Below, piece by piece: positions 47,885 through 60,480 of a stretch of DNA of 64,000 bases. The notes beneath the pieces were generated by a model. That model saw only the letters and a list, made by a program, of their open reading frames with translations. It searched no databases and was not told the origin of the DNA. The DNA is from Sympetrum striolatum (Eukaryota > Arthropoda > Insecta > Odonata > Libellulidae): NCBI GenBank assembly GCA_947579665.1, contig OX388345.1, forward strand, positions 61,433,454 through 61,497,453, written 5' to 3'. The position numbers and the translations under genes were made by a program. How positions within the stretch are numbered: the first letter of the stretch is position 1; each line of letters begins with the position of its first letter.

Positions 47885-48568
47885 CTACTTACAAAAAGTC
47901 CTCACTTTCACTCTTCTGGAGTGTGTAATCCATCTTTTCCGAAAGAGCCTAAAAAAAAATTTCCAGCCCCCAAAGCATCTTGAAACTTTCTCTGCTCCGA
48001 TCTGGATATTGGCGTGCCTCCTTCCCCTGTATCCGAAGCTCGGAAGATGCGAGCGAAAGAGAGATAAGACCAGGGAGCAAGGGAGATCGTGGCGAAGAGA
48101 TATACGAAAAGAATAAAGAAATTGTGGTGAGGGCTCCCCTTCATTTTTTCGGTTAATCGCCCAGAATGGCCTGGACAGCAGCAACGTCAAAGAGACTGAG
48201 CGAGTGAGCCCTAGGAGAAGTATGGGAGGCCTGGTATTCCATAATGCAGAAAGAACTTCCTCTACTTTTTTGTAACCCTTTCTTTCATGAGAAGATCGCT
48301 TTTTGGTACCATCTTTTAGATCTTTAGAGTGTGCAAGACCCAGGGAGATTGCGATTATAGCTCTTTTTTTTCTGCTGTGGCGAGAGGCTAACAATGAGTT
48401 AAAAGCACGTGAATGGCACATGAAAGAGGATGAAGGTATATCCATTGTTAGAGGCAGGCATTTAGCAAACGGTGAATGCATTTGTCCTTTCAACTCTTTG
48501 TTTTTTCTTTCCTTGAATGACGCATCTTGAGCACAAGATGTAAAAAGAATTAAAATTACTACCTGCAT
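47885..48568 (-). CDS. Unrecognised 227-codon open frame (doubtful gene)
   Basis: This is the longest ATG-started open frame in the window (ATG at 48568, stop at 47885-47887). The predicted protein begins with a hydrophobic stretch, MQVVILILFTSCAQDASF, that could be read as a signal peptide with cleavage after Ala14. The rest is strongly basic and Ser/Arg/Leu-rich, with no domain I can name. It lies in a GC-richer island (about 47740-48300) where chance open frames are longer, and other frames on both strands overlap it. No core promoter, splice site or polyadenylation signal was convincingly placed. A fortuitous frame is the more likely explanation. Evidence for a gene would be conservation or transcripts. 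Confidence 0.17.
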   Translation of the reverse strand: MQVVILILFTSCAQDASFKERKNKELKGQMHSPFAKCLPLTMDIPSSSFMCHSRAFNSLLASRHSRKKRAIIAISLGLAHSKDLKDGTKKRSSHERKGYKKVEEVLSALWNTRPPILLLGLTRSVSLTLLLSRPFWAINRKNEGEPSPQFLYSFRISLRHDLPCSLVLSLFRSHLPSFGYRGRRHANIQIGAEKVSRCFGGWKFFFRLFRKRWITHSRRVKVRTFCK

Positions 48569-50699
48569 TCTTCATAGAAGTAATTGCTTACTTACCTATA
48601 GGTATAGGTAGGCAGTTTAAATTGGAATAAGGAAATGACTGTATTAAAAACCGACAACATTTATGCCTTAGTACATACTAATTCGATACATAGAATTTCA
48701 GCCTACTTTAACATATCCTCTTTCATATAATATATTAAAAAGGCTATCTTTAACGGGTATGTAGCAACTTAAATAGAGAAGTTGGTACCCATAAAAATGC
48801 AAACAGAAAATTATATCGTTCCACAATTCTTACTACCCTGTGTTTCTTAACTCTTCTTGATATTCTACTGTAAATGATCAAATAAATATTAAATTTAGTT
48901 TTCATCGGCAACGCTAATAGTAGCAAAGCCTCCATAAATATTACATGCATCCTTATTTATTCACATACTTCAGGTTTTCAGAATGATTTCTTTAAATGAT
49001 TAAAAAACCTAAGAAACCCTTTTTCAAACTATTAAAGCGTGATCTTTGAGTCATCGATTCTTTATCTCGTCATTGTCTGTGTACTTATTTAAAACATGCT
49101 ACGTAAATCGAAAATGAGTACTAAATATAAACAAATCCTCCAATTTTTGGTCGATAATTTTTCATATAAAAATTAATTTGTTTAGTGAGAAAGAGAAAAC
49201 ATTTCTGTTTGTATGTGACATAACACAATTAAAATTAATTCGTAGAATGTTCTATGGAGTTGGTCAAATATTACCATTTATTTATACAAATTTCCTTATG
49301 TCAATATTTACATCATCTGCTAACACGCTAAATATTTACGAATTGTTTCTTTTTGACATCGATTTTTCATCTAAGAATTTTATTCTCAATGCCTTAATTA
49401 GTGATTTCCAGCATACAGCAGCATTACATTTCATCACGAGTCTTCATATCCTTTGTCAATTGTCTTATTTACGTATACTCTCGTACTCATACTGAAACAT
49501 CGGAGCGGAAACCACTTGATTTGCATATCGCAGAGAACATGAGCAAACGGAAAGCACTCCAGATCCACCGAAAGATTATACGGGTCTTTAACTTTCCGAT
49601 TCCCACCCATCGATCCGAAGCAACTCAAGTTTCTCCGATAACGGATCCGGTGCGTTTGTTGTCTCTCCCTCATTAGCCTCGCAGACAAGCTGCAGACTCC
49701 TGCGACCGTTAAATCACCCGATCCCGCATATCCGTCTAATTGTCTCGCAATGGGCTGATCACTTCCCAGAGAGCGTGCATTCCGCCGTCCCCCATCACGC
49801 ATTGCCACACTCGACCCCCGCCAACCCTCTCCTTCCCTCGCGGTACTCATCTCGGTCCTCAACCATGACCTCCCGGGGCCCCTACCACTTAACGTAAGGG
49901 TCGCAATTACCAACCCTCCGAGGCAACCCCTAACCCACTATGCCCCGCGCAACATCCTGAAACAACCCTCGCTCTAAAATTCCACATCCCCTCCACACTC
50001 GGTTCGCTCGCCGATCTTCAATTGTCTATTCCCCCGCGCGACATGGCTCGAGTCTGTGTATCCCGAGTGCTTCCGGTGCGGAAGCTCTAACCATGAGAAG
50101 GAGGTTGTACGCAATTACGAGAGGAGGGGAGATTTTAAGATGTAAAAGAAGTTCGCTAATATGGGAGAGGCGGAATTCCTTTGTTTGAATGAAATTACGA
50201 AGTACTCGTAAAAATGTCTCCGAGGATATATTGGTAATTATTATTACGTAATACCTTAGCAAACGATGAGAGTTCCAGACACTTTCACAAAACAATCCAA
50301 ACTTGGTCGGATATGTCATCACCCGTTGTAGATAGATACCATTTACTCCTTGAATGAGTTATATACATATGAAAAAGTGTATATCTACTTAACATATCTT
50401 CAAAGGTTTTGTTCAGGGAAACAATTTTTCCTTGTACAGCCAGACACATTTCAATCTCAACAATAGCTCTAAACTGTAAATCCTGTACAATGAGATTGTT
50501 TAAAAGAATCTTTAGCTTCCCTCCTAAACAATCTTTATATCCTGCGAACATCATTTAAAGGCTGTCAAGTTAGTTTTCAAAGCACCAAACGTATTTTCTG
50601 CGTAATATAAGTGAAGCTTTCCTATATTTTGGACTAGGAAAACTTTACAGTTTGACCACTTTATCGGAAACTGATTGAAAGAGATTCTACCGAACTGAT
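48569..50699. other. AT-rich DNA with a GC-rich island, no gene recognised
   Basis: The island at about 49560-50110 is C-rich and CpG-bearing. Its 159-codon minus-strand frame (49434-49913) starts at TTG and has no domain. Candidate regulatory element. Confidence 0.45.
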
Positions 50700-50939
50700 T
50701 TAACCCTCGACGGACTACGGATGTCATATGGCATCATCCGACACCTACTATTATTTCATTTTGGATCGCAGAATAGGAGAGCTCGATGACAATGTTGCAA
50801 TTTTGTATTTGTTTGGCTGGTTTTATAAATATGTTTGGCATAATATTTTATGGGTATTGTTTTCAGACAATCACAAACCGAAATACGTAAGAAATTTAAA
50901 ATAATTACAAAAAAACTAATTCCGGCCTTGAAGGGTTAA
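50700..50939. mobile_element. piggyBac-type MITE (TTAA-flanked, 240 bp)
   Basis: TTAA at 50700-50703 and 50936-50939 bound the element. Inward from each side the termini read CCCTCGACGGACTACGG and, reverse-complemented, CCCTTCAAGGCCGGAA, an imperfect inverted repeat starting CCCT as in piggyBac-like elements, which insert at and duplicate TTAA. Just inside the left end is an imperfect palindrome, CGGATGTCATATGGCATC. The interior is AT-rich and has no transposase, so the copy is non-autonomous. Confidence 0.65.
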
Positions 50940-53511
50940 AAAGTGACAAATTACATCATAGGATCGTTGCATACTATTTAAATCAAAGAAGGAGCACATG
51001 GACAGGAAGCAATGCACAAAATAAACAAATATGTACATCTACTGCATGCTAGGTATGTAACTTAGATTTAGAAAGTAAAGGGAGGTAAATGTCTACCAAA
51101 AATAGTAAAAAGAATAAAAAAATATTTATATGCGGTCAATACTGTAAATACAGAAACGGCAAGATTTTCATTTTCGCGCGAAATGCAGCAGAAATCTCTC
51201 AAATCCTTTTGATGGCGAAATGGACCAAAATATCAAGAATAAAATGACGCTTCATGCACTATCACAAAACGTGTATTCGCATTCACTCTCACATTTTTCT
51301 CTCGTCATTCGACGGTACTTTCCACAGTAAAAGAACAGCAGATATTTCAATGATAAAAGGGACATTTAAAACACATTCTTGTTTCCATAACTCCTGCGTC
51401 TCACAATAAACGAATTCAGCTTCATTCAACGCCGTGAGCCATACTACCCAACAATACATGTATAGGGTCTGTTGTATCTAACGTAAAACATTTCTCTCCA
51501 AACATTTCTTCAAGAAAGAAAAACACCCAAATAAACACCGGAACTGATATGGCATCGCATTTAAGTCATTTCTTAACGCACGCGTCATAAGTGCTCTCAT
51601 GCCCTCATTTTTCTGAAAGTAAAATCTCTCCTCGAACGGTGGCATTCGATCAAATTTCCAAACATCCGCTTTTGCGATCCTAAAAATTATTACAGCTCCG
51701 ATTTAAACGGGTCACTGACACAGGCCCTCATTGTAGGATACTTGGGAATTTTCCATTCCACATGTCCCATTTCTTTTGTGTGGGACTCACACATTCACCC
51801 GCTTATTTGAATCCCTCTGCAAAGGAAGGCTGACGGAACACAATCGCGGATTCCTGCGTATCAGTCGATCCTTTCGGAAAAAATGTAAAGGATGACAGAA
51901 AAAGTTGTGGAGAAGAGAGTTCGACTCGGAATAATACTCCTCCGCATCTCTTGGTGAAGCCCACGTGCCCAAACTTTCGAGGGAGAGGTATAAAACCACG
52001 AGAAAGCGAACCTTCGCTTCGAAAATGGGGTCCGGGGCTATATTGATTTTCATCCCAGGATCCATTGCCAAATGAATTCATCTTTTTTCGTCCCTTTCTC
52101 CCATAGTTTCGATTTTCTCTATTTTTCCCTTCCTCCGAGTCTATTGTTTCCGGGGGTTTGACCTTCAATCCGAAGGACCGCTGATTGACGAAACTAAAAT
52201 CGCTTATGGAACATTTACCTCACCCCTATCGGAATGTTATCCCCACTGTCCCCTTTTCAATTTCGAGGACCTGCACTAAGGGCTATACCCCTCGACTCCT
52301 CCCACTCCCTTAATGAGGCCATATTTTTCTCTCGCCTAGATAGAACTCTCAGCTTTCTCATTAAAGGTATTATTTCCCGAATTTTTCTCACATTTTTTGG
52401 GAGAGTTTCTCCTAATTGTTGATCGATTCTATATTCTCTTGTAGGGCCCTTGAATATTCTCTCTTAGCGTCTTACTTTTCAATTTCATCGAAAGCTGCTT
52501 CATAGGGGATAGCGAATACGGCATTGATTTTTTATTGTATCGAACTCTCATTTTTGATTTGCGAGAAAATTCATGACTAAGATTTCGAGATTATTTGCTT
52601 CTACAACTTCTTTCCTCCATAGTCAATATTGTTTTACTTTTGTATTGCAGCGTATAACTTATGGATACATCTCTTTCACTTATTGTTCGTTCTATCCAGA
52701 AAGTAATTCAGTACTCAAACATGGAGCTCTCATCTATATATCTGGTATTTCAATGCAATATTTCAAAATACATGTCTCTAATTTATTCGTAAAACCAATT
52801 GCTAAATGTGATTAGCATTCTGAGGATATTTTTCATACTCCTATAAACTAATGGGAAAGAAATGACTTTTCATTAAAGAGTCATCTGTTATGTCAACTTC
52901 TCTTCGAGTAATGTAAAAGTTCGTATCATTTGTTTTATAGAGAATAGAATGGAGAATAATAAAATAGAGTTCTATATAACTCTGCCTCAAACTGTAACAT
53001 GGTCATCATAAATGCTTGTTTGTGTATTTCTTTAATAATATGAATTAAAAATGTATGTGAATGAATGTCAAAACATTGCACTACACATTTGTGGTTAAAA
53101 GAATATTATAGAGAATAACTGCTTGATTCAATTGCAAGGAAACAGTGACTAATTAGTAAATAGTACCGTAAAATACGGCCATTATAGTAATGGTTAAAAA
53201 TTAAAGTCTTATGAAGGAAAAAGATAAATACCAAAAATAATACAGAAGAGAGTTTAATGATACCATAGCATATATAATTTAAAACTTATACAATGCTTTT
53301 CTAGTTAAAAGTTTCGGAAAATTCCTCTTGATTCCATTAGAGAAAATGGTGACAAAGTACCCACTAGCTGCATAAATTTCGAGCATTACAGAAATCGCTT
53401 AAACTTCAACATTTTTATGAAAGAAAAATATTAGCACACAAAAAAGTGTGCATAAAACGTATATTCTATAATGCACGCCTACTTTACTCAATAATCACTC
53501 AGCAAACGGGG
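50940..53511. other. AT-rich DNA with a GC-richer block, no gene recognised
   Basis: Block at about 51780-52330 has overlapping minus-strand frames of 94 and 121 codons with no known motif. Elsewhere nothing supported. Confidence 0.5.
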
Positions 53512-54090
53512 ATGGTGATCGTTTGTGTTTGGGCCATCTCGTCCTTCCCTTTTATCTGTTTTCTTTTTTATGTGGGACGTCCAGAGAGTCGGCGATTATT
53601 CACACAGGGGTGGCGATGCACACCACATACCACTCCCACTTCCGAACCGGCCCAAAACCTCCAATTATTCCATCCTATTCTTTATCCCTCCACTTCTTCT
53701 GGCGCCATTCCAAATGCCCCATCGATTCCGTCCTCCTTTCCCATTTCCTACTTTGCTCTCCTTTTCCTCTCTCGCGACTTACATTCTCCAGTTTCCCATT
53801 ATCTCTCTCCTCCACCCTGCATCCACGATACATTATCCTCTTTCCCACTTCTGTCAGAGGCTGGTCCTCGTCGAAAGATTTGGGTTACGGTTTTTGTTTC
53901 ATGGCGAGGAATTCCTCGGCGTCGAAAGAGAACGCGTCATTTTTTTATCCTAATAGCGAGTAAACGTGGTCGCTTTCGTATCGTATTCGTATTTCGTTTT
54001 CGTGGTAAGCGTATCATCTTTTCAAAAGGTTTGAGGAGGACAAAGAGATTGGTTATATCGGACGTGTCAATGTCTCCAGCGGTTTCTTAG
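53512..54090 (+). other. Island open in all three plus-strand frames
   Basis: From about 53525 to 53953 none of the three plus-strand frames contains a stop. The longest continues to 54090 and has an ATG at 53512 (about 192 codons). It begins with a hydrophobic segment (MVIVCVWAISSFPFICFLFY) and ends with an Arg-rich tail. Pyrimidine-rich composition (TTCC, CTCTC) depletes stop codons, so simultaneous openness is best explained by composition. No domain is recognised in any frame. Confidence 0.4.
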
Positions 54091-57000
54091 GAACAAAGGC
54101 GTCTCGTTATAAGAAGTCAACATTCTGAAGGTCTTCAGGATTGCATTTTTCAATGCCTGGCCTCTCAAAATATTCAAAAATTCTCTGATGAATACGATAA
54201 TACCTTCCATGAAAAAATTTCCTTTCTTTCATTGAGAATGGATGAAGAGGAGGTAAAAATTGCCTAAAATTTACATAAAAATCAAAAGCACTATCATCTT
54301 TGATATAAACAATGTGCTATGATCGAATTTTTCGGTTAGATACATATAAATTAAGTCATATATATGTCTTCTTAATTGCGATGAAATTTTAAAATACATA
54401 AAAATTCTCATTAGACCTAATTACTATGTATTGCATTTATAAAATTACAAGAAAAATTAAAATGAACTTCCACTACAGAAACTCTTCCAATAAAGTGCTA
54501 TGCAAAAATTAACTGACATCAAAAGTGTAATATAAATTCAGATATTCCAATTCAAAATGCTTAATGCAATAAAGCTGTTTGATTATTAGAAAGAATATTC
54601 GTAAATAAACGCCTGCATTGGTGCAAAACTCCATCCAATCTTATTATAAATTGAATCTTGAAGAATAAATACTTATAAGTATATTAAACGTATAATAACT
54701 GAATAAATGTTCAGCATTACCATGTACAATTTTAGCTTACGATTATATCTCCAAATAACACTCGCTTTAAAACTATCGGAAATGAAAATAAAACTTCGGG
54801 CTCTGAATACTCCCTTTCAACTCATTGGCGTCTTCTATATCTTAAAATGTCTTCCGATACCCTTGTCTCTCGTTGGAGAAGAATGGTGTTCTTATAGTGA
54901 TAATAAATAAATGAGGATTGACGAGCAGCAAGTGAGAGATCAATAGACCTCTATCCTTGCCTCTTTCTCCTCAATTAAGTGCCGCTAAGTAGCAGACCAG
55001 CCACTTTCTTTTTTTCGCTCTCTACGCCAATGAAAATTACTCCATCCGTGAGGTGAAGGTTTTTCCCTTTCTTTTGCTTCTTTTCTAATCTTCCATCGAA
55101 GGTCCCTCCACTCTTCCCCCTATTGTCCTCTTTTCAAATTTTATTCTCCTTTTATTTTACGCCTAAAATCAAAGGCTTTTCATCGTTGCATCGCATTTTT
55201 TTCTATTGACGGTTTCTGACCTGGTAATAAAGCCAAGACAAACAGCGTCTGGGAGAGCGGGACCATTACTCGATGGAGGAGGGTCTAAATTTTAAAGTAA
55301 GGCCTAAAAACTCTTTTGATTGTAGAGAAGTTACTATTTTCTTCATTATAATGCTTCATCAAAATCATTTAAATGGAAATGTGTTGATAGCCAAGGTAAA
55401 GATTAGACGGTAATTAATGTAATTAATTTAATATTCGCTGCGGATTCCATACAACGATTTTGAGAGGTATTATTATAATGGTATTGATATAAGATATGTT
55501 TGTATTGTGATATATTAGTAGTAGTAAATATCTGTGATATTTAAAACACGAATCTGCCTTTTTCAAATATATCTCTAACTCTCATTTTAGAGATGGTACT
55601 ACACTCACCATGGGAATTGTTCTTTGTATTGCAGCACGTCGCATATTTGCTTCAATTATCCCTTATTTCTTATTTGCTCTAAAATACTCTATCAAAATAA
55701 ATAGAAGAAATCTCTACGGTTTGCTGAATAAGGGGGTAATAATACTCTACCACGAAGGACTGAATATGGAAGTATTCACTTTGGACCAAAAGGTTTAATA
55801 GCATATTAAACTCGCGATTCAAACAGGCTATTAATTTCATGAGATGCAAATCTGTATATATTATACCTGTAAACCATTGTAAGCCTTTCGTCTTTTAACA
55901 AGGGATTTTATTTTCGTACTATTAATTCACTATAGAAATGTATATTTGTGCATTAATTTCTCGATTATAAAAATTAAGAGAACCGTTTTTACTTCTAATT
56001 TATCTAGCAATATTTCCACCTCAAGTTTTATCGGAAAGGAAAGAAAATCATTTCATAGAATTAGATTTCAAACCAATTGCTAGGAAAGCTTTACTATCCA
56101 GCAGCCTACTTTCAAATTCCTCTTTAAAGTACGATAAAATTTACTTTCACGCTGTTAAATTGCATACAAAACTTATAATTGGCACTAAAAAGTCCTTTGT
56201 TTTAGATATCAATAATTTTTTAAGTTTTTCATATCCTCTTTCGCAACATTACAGCCCATTCTATGAATTTTATTACTTTTAAACGCTTGCCCAAGAATTG
56301 CTTAGAATATTTTCCAAAATGCGTACATACTTGTTTAATATTTCTAGTTCAACTTCAAGAATGCAAATTAAATCATCTCATAAAGAAGTTTTTTGGTTCA
56401 TTTTTTGGAATGAATGAAGCCACCGTTGTTTTCTCATTGACGGAATCAATAACATAAAAGTTTCTTTCGTGTGTGAGAATTTAAGGTGTATGATCTATCT
56501 TATCCTAAACAGACCGAGCCACGCCGTGCATACTCTCGATGTCGCTATCAAACGCTGATCGATTCTCTATTTTCCCGCTGGAGGTCATAGGAGTAAATAG
56601 GGCGGAAGTGAACGAAGACCCTCAAAAATCACCCTTCACTTCGTATTTTTAAGTCACTCCTCTTTGGCGTTCTCTTCGCTTCACCCCAATAAGCACAGAA
56701 AGGACGAATTTCACGCTAGTGACCCCAAAGGGCATCAACCCCCATAAACCTCCCTCGCCGACCTTATTTACGTAGGCCAATTCACGCCTTGGACTCGCCT
56801 CTCGACGACATAAAATAATATCCCGTGAAAAGTCCTTTCGAGATTTGAGAAAGTTTTTTCTTCTCCTTCCTCGCGTGTGTTTTTCGACCGAGAACACTCG
56901 AGCGTGCATCTTCTCGCATTTCGGACTTACGTCCCCTCCCACTCACGTCATAAAACTTCTTAAACCGCTCACCTTTCCATAAACTCCCTCGCAGTCTATT

Positions 57001-58260
57001 TCACCTTTTCGCACACTCGCATTCTCGTACTACTAACCGCAGACCGTTGCTGCTGTTCCCGGATCCAACCAACGAGGCTCCCCTTTCCTCTACAATTTCT
57101 CCTCTTCCTCGAGTCCTCCCTCTTCCTCTCGGACCGAAACTTGGCGTGTTGCCAAGGAGATGGGAATCCTGAATGACTGCGAGATGACCCTTACCCTGGA
57201 TCTGCTCTTCCACCGCTCTCTCCTCCACTTCCGTCTCCCCACATTTATCCCTGCGTTTCACCCTAGTTTCCTCTTATTTCTGCCTTTTTTCGGATATAGC
57301 CATAGTCATGCTAAAATCTCTCCATAATCTCAGCTTCCACCATATGCGGCTAGCACGAATTTCGAGTAGTCCAAGATTGCGGAAATAATCGATGCTTTCC
57401 CCTTGGAGTTAATCCACAATATTAAAAATAGCATACTGTGTGACAAATGCACAGAACGAATTTCACTATAAAACAGTAGGTAAAGTGAGTTTCTAGAGAT
57501 ATCCATCATCTCCGAGTGAATTAAATTATCACTATTGCTTTTTAAGCCCGATTTGTTTTCTCTTTGAACCAGGATTTCGTTGTTTACTTTGCTACGTTTG
57601 TGATGTAAACTTGTAAATACCAACAAAAAAATCAAATAACCTTGGCTGGTCCATAACACGTTTTATCGGCATCAAAACGAATCAAAATATCACCACTTTC
57701 ATCCATATAATCCCTTATTTATATTTTCTATGTAGTACTTTATCATTTATAATGTGTAAATTTATCTATAGAATGTTTTCTTTCGTAAATAGTATCTTTT
57801 TTCTTTTTTTAACAATCAATTATTTCTGTGTATGAGATTTTTAGCAAATCATGGTTTCGCCTAGTATTCTGTTTATTACTATTGGTGAAAAAATCTGTGA
57901 ATGATAATATCAACATTAGAACATCTTCATTTTCTGCAATGAGGTATCTGAGCCAGAAAAAAATCTGTATCCTACCATCTTTATCTCATCTATAAGGGAT
58001 CTTTTGAATAGTCTCTCTTCTACACCACACATACTGCAACGTAAATTATAACCTTCCTTTCTTCCTTACAAATTCATGTATCGACAATTTTACTTTTATA
58101 CTAATAAAAAATAGATAAGTTTACAAATATACAAATCTTAACTTGATAAAATAAGAGAATCTTTTAATAAAGCATAACTAAGTTATTTCAGTAATTGATA
58201 TCGTCTGTTTATATTTACTCTTTTCAAGAACTCTTTTCCTGTAGAAAAAAAGCTCCTTAG
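54091..58260. other. AT-rich DNA with one GC-rich island
   Basis: Island at about 56510-57270 contains minus-strand frames of 97 and 86 codons without known domains. A 62-codon ATG frame at 55610-55798 follows a CTCTCATTTTAG acceptor-like string but encodes nothing recognisable. No gene called. Confidence 0.45.
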
Positions 58261-58311
58261 CTTTTTTATTTCATATGTTGGCTAAGTTAGCCGACATATG
58301 AAATAAAAAAG
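58261..58311. repeat. 51-bp near-perfect palindrome
   Basis: Arms 58261-58285 and 58287-58311 are 25 bp each with one mismatch (TTGG against TCGG) and a single-base centre. Outer sequence CTTTTTTATTTCATATG. It may be a cruciform, a tiny fold-back element or an inverted duplication. Confidence 0.85.
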
Positions 58312-58684
58312 GGTAGGCTTATTTATAAATTTAAATTAAAGTATATGTTAAATATTTCCAACAGCTGTGGCAGTCATTTTCAGAAATTAAAGCTAAGTTG
58401 GATAAACCTTCGAATTTACATTGGATGTAACTGTTAGATATGTTGTGCTTTGTTGGGATTTGACTTTCATACCCTTTTAAAACAACAATTTCACGTTATT
58501 TCACTGTGGTGTACCAATTAATTTCAAACATTTTATCCAGAGTCAATGTTATTGACTTGAATGAATTATCTACTAAAATACTTTATCACTTTCACGTAAA
58601 ATAAATATGCTACCTTACATTTTGTATGCTGAAAGAAGTGGATGATGTTTTTTTAGATCTAAGTAATGTTCTAATTAAGTTGCA

Positions 58685-58890
58685 CTTTTTCCTCCTTCCA
58701 CCCTTTCATTTGATTTTGTATCTCTCTCCTCTTTTACTAAATTTCCTTTCCTTTCACTGAAACATTTGCCCTTTTCCTCTTTTTCACCTTTCTCGACAAC
58801 TCCACTTCTCTCTTAACTTATCTTGCTATCTTTCCCTCCTCATCCTTCCTTTTACTTCTCTTTTTTCCAACCTTGCTCTTGAATCTTTCT
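58685..58890. other. Pyrimidine-rich tract
   Basis: CTTTTCCTC-type sequence over about 200 bases, the strand-reversed counterpart of the purine blocks elsewhere. The open frame across it on the minus strand (58818-59063) is compositional. Confidence 0.6.
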
Positions 58891-59408
58891 TCCACTTTAC
58901 CCAAAATTATATACACTATTTCTCTTTTCCGTCGCCTTATATATCTTCCTATATATATTGCCCTTATAAATTCCAGGTGAATCGCAAGGTAACCAGGAAG
59001 ATTCCGTAAACAAGCCACTTCGCAGAAAAGAGAACTTCTTCCAAAATAAGAGTTAAAAGTCAAGATATTTGGAAACGAGATTATTTTTCGGAAGCTTTTT
59101 AATATTGAATGACGAAAAGGCTCATTTCATTAGAAGTTGAGAGGATTTTTCTATCCCTTCAATTTTCATTTTAACCGTATCCAATATTTTTCATCATCAA
59201 AGCGAGCTGTAATTATAGCGAATTTGACGAACCTTTCTGTGAAGCCCTTCTGAAGAGAAGATGAAACAGGGATTCATAGAGTATAACTTATGGCAAAAGA
59301 CTTTCTCCGATTGCCTATCAATAAAGAGACACGTTCAAATCTTTTTTGACAAATCTAACATCCCCAATGATTACAAAGCTCCTTTTCTAGTTTATATCAA
59401 AAATATAT

Positions 59409-59717
59409 TTATTCATTGCGATTCATATCTTCCATAATTTGTAAAATATGACCAATTTGAGATTTCCTTTGGTTAAGTATTATCATTTCGATAAGCACAA
59501 GGGATACCAATTGCATTCGAAAACTTTTCTCTTCAGGTATTTGAAATGAATCGTTAGTGACTATTATAGCAAGACAATTGTAATAGAAGTAGGTAAAAAA
59601 GTCTGATTGCCACAGAACTTTCCTACATAAGTCACATTTTTTTTGCTTGATTATATCGTTGACATCGAACAATGATGATTGATAATATTTAGTATAAAAG
59701 ATATTTAAATCTATCAT
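59409..59717 (-). CDS. Unrecognised 102-codon open frame in AT-rich DNA (doubtful)
   Basis: ATG at 59717 to a stop at 59409. A 102-codon frame is longer than usual for DNA this AT-rich, where stops are frequent. The predicted peptide has one C-x-x-C (KKCDLCRK), an aromatic stretch and a charged C-terminus, with no domain I recognise. No splice or promoter evidence. A chance frame or an old transposon fragment is more likely than a gene. Confidence 0.13.
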   Translation of the reverse strand: MIDLNIFYTKYYQSSLFDVNDIIKQKKCDLCRKVLWQSDFFTYFYYNCLAIIVTNDSFQIPEEKSFRMQLVSLVLIEMIILNQRKSQIGHILQIMEDMNRNE

Positions 59718-59979
59718 CTCCCCTTAAATTAACCTCAATTTGAAATTTACTACATTTTTGTGTTTAAAATGAGCCAGTATAAACGAATAACTCCTTGGTT
59801 ACTTGAAAAAAGTACTACTTTACTCTAATTTAACTGAACTATATCAATAATAAACAACTTTGCTGCATCAATCCTTCTCGATAAAAAACAATAACTCCAC
59901 TGATAAGATTATATATTACACTTATAAATCGACTAACAGTCGAATATACTTAAAAACTCGTATAGAAAAATCTTCATCG

Positions 59980-60480
59980 TTAGTTACGCGGCATTCTTTC
60001 CCTCCTCCCGGTCCCATTAACCTATTTTTTCCCTTTCCTTCGATGATCCCCCTTCTCTCGACGCATTCTTCCGAGACTCATTCACCTTCCGAGAAATAAC
60101 CTTTTACCTCTCCGAGAAACATCTCCACCTTCATTCGACGTCCATTTCCGCAAATCGCCGGTGCGGATTCCTTATCCCTAACCATTTCCAGTCCGTCCCT
60201 CGGTCTGAATAATACCGAACATGGCGGAGAAATGGAGCAAAATCTTATCCTGCTTCGCAGTATCTCCCCCACTTGCTTCAGATGGAGCGGAAACTCATCT
60301 TTCGGAAAATCCCTTGATCCAAAGGAATGTAAAATATACGGCATGGGTAAGAAAGCGGTTCCTGGTGGGGAAATCCTGTACTACAAAGCTCCCTCGAAGA
60401 TTTTATCTTTTTGATGGGGGTTATTCTTTCTTTTGTTCGCAAAAATCATTCAAGCGTAATCACAAAAATCAGCTAGCCCA
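59980..60480. other. GC-richer island, possible ATG and donor
   Basis: GAACATGGCGGAG near 60219-60231 is a good translation-start context, and ATGGGTAAGA near 60343-60352 resembles a splice donor. Together they could frame a first coding exon of about 42 residues (MAEKWSKILSCFAV...). The peptide is not recognised and antisense frames overlap it, so I list it as an island only. Confidence 0.2.

Noticed and set aside
49434..49913. 159-codon minus-strand frame
   Set aside because: TTG start, no domain, GC-rich island; antisense frames also open.
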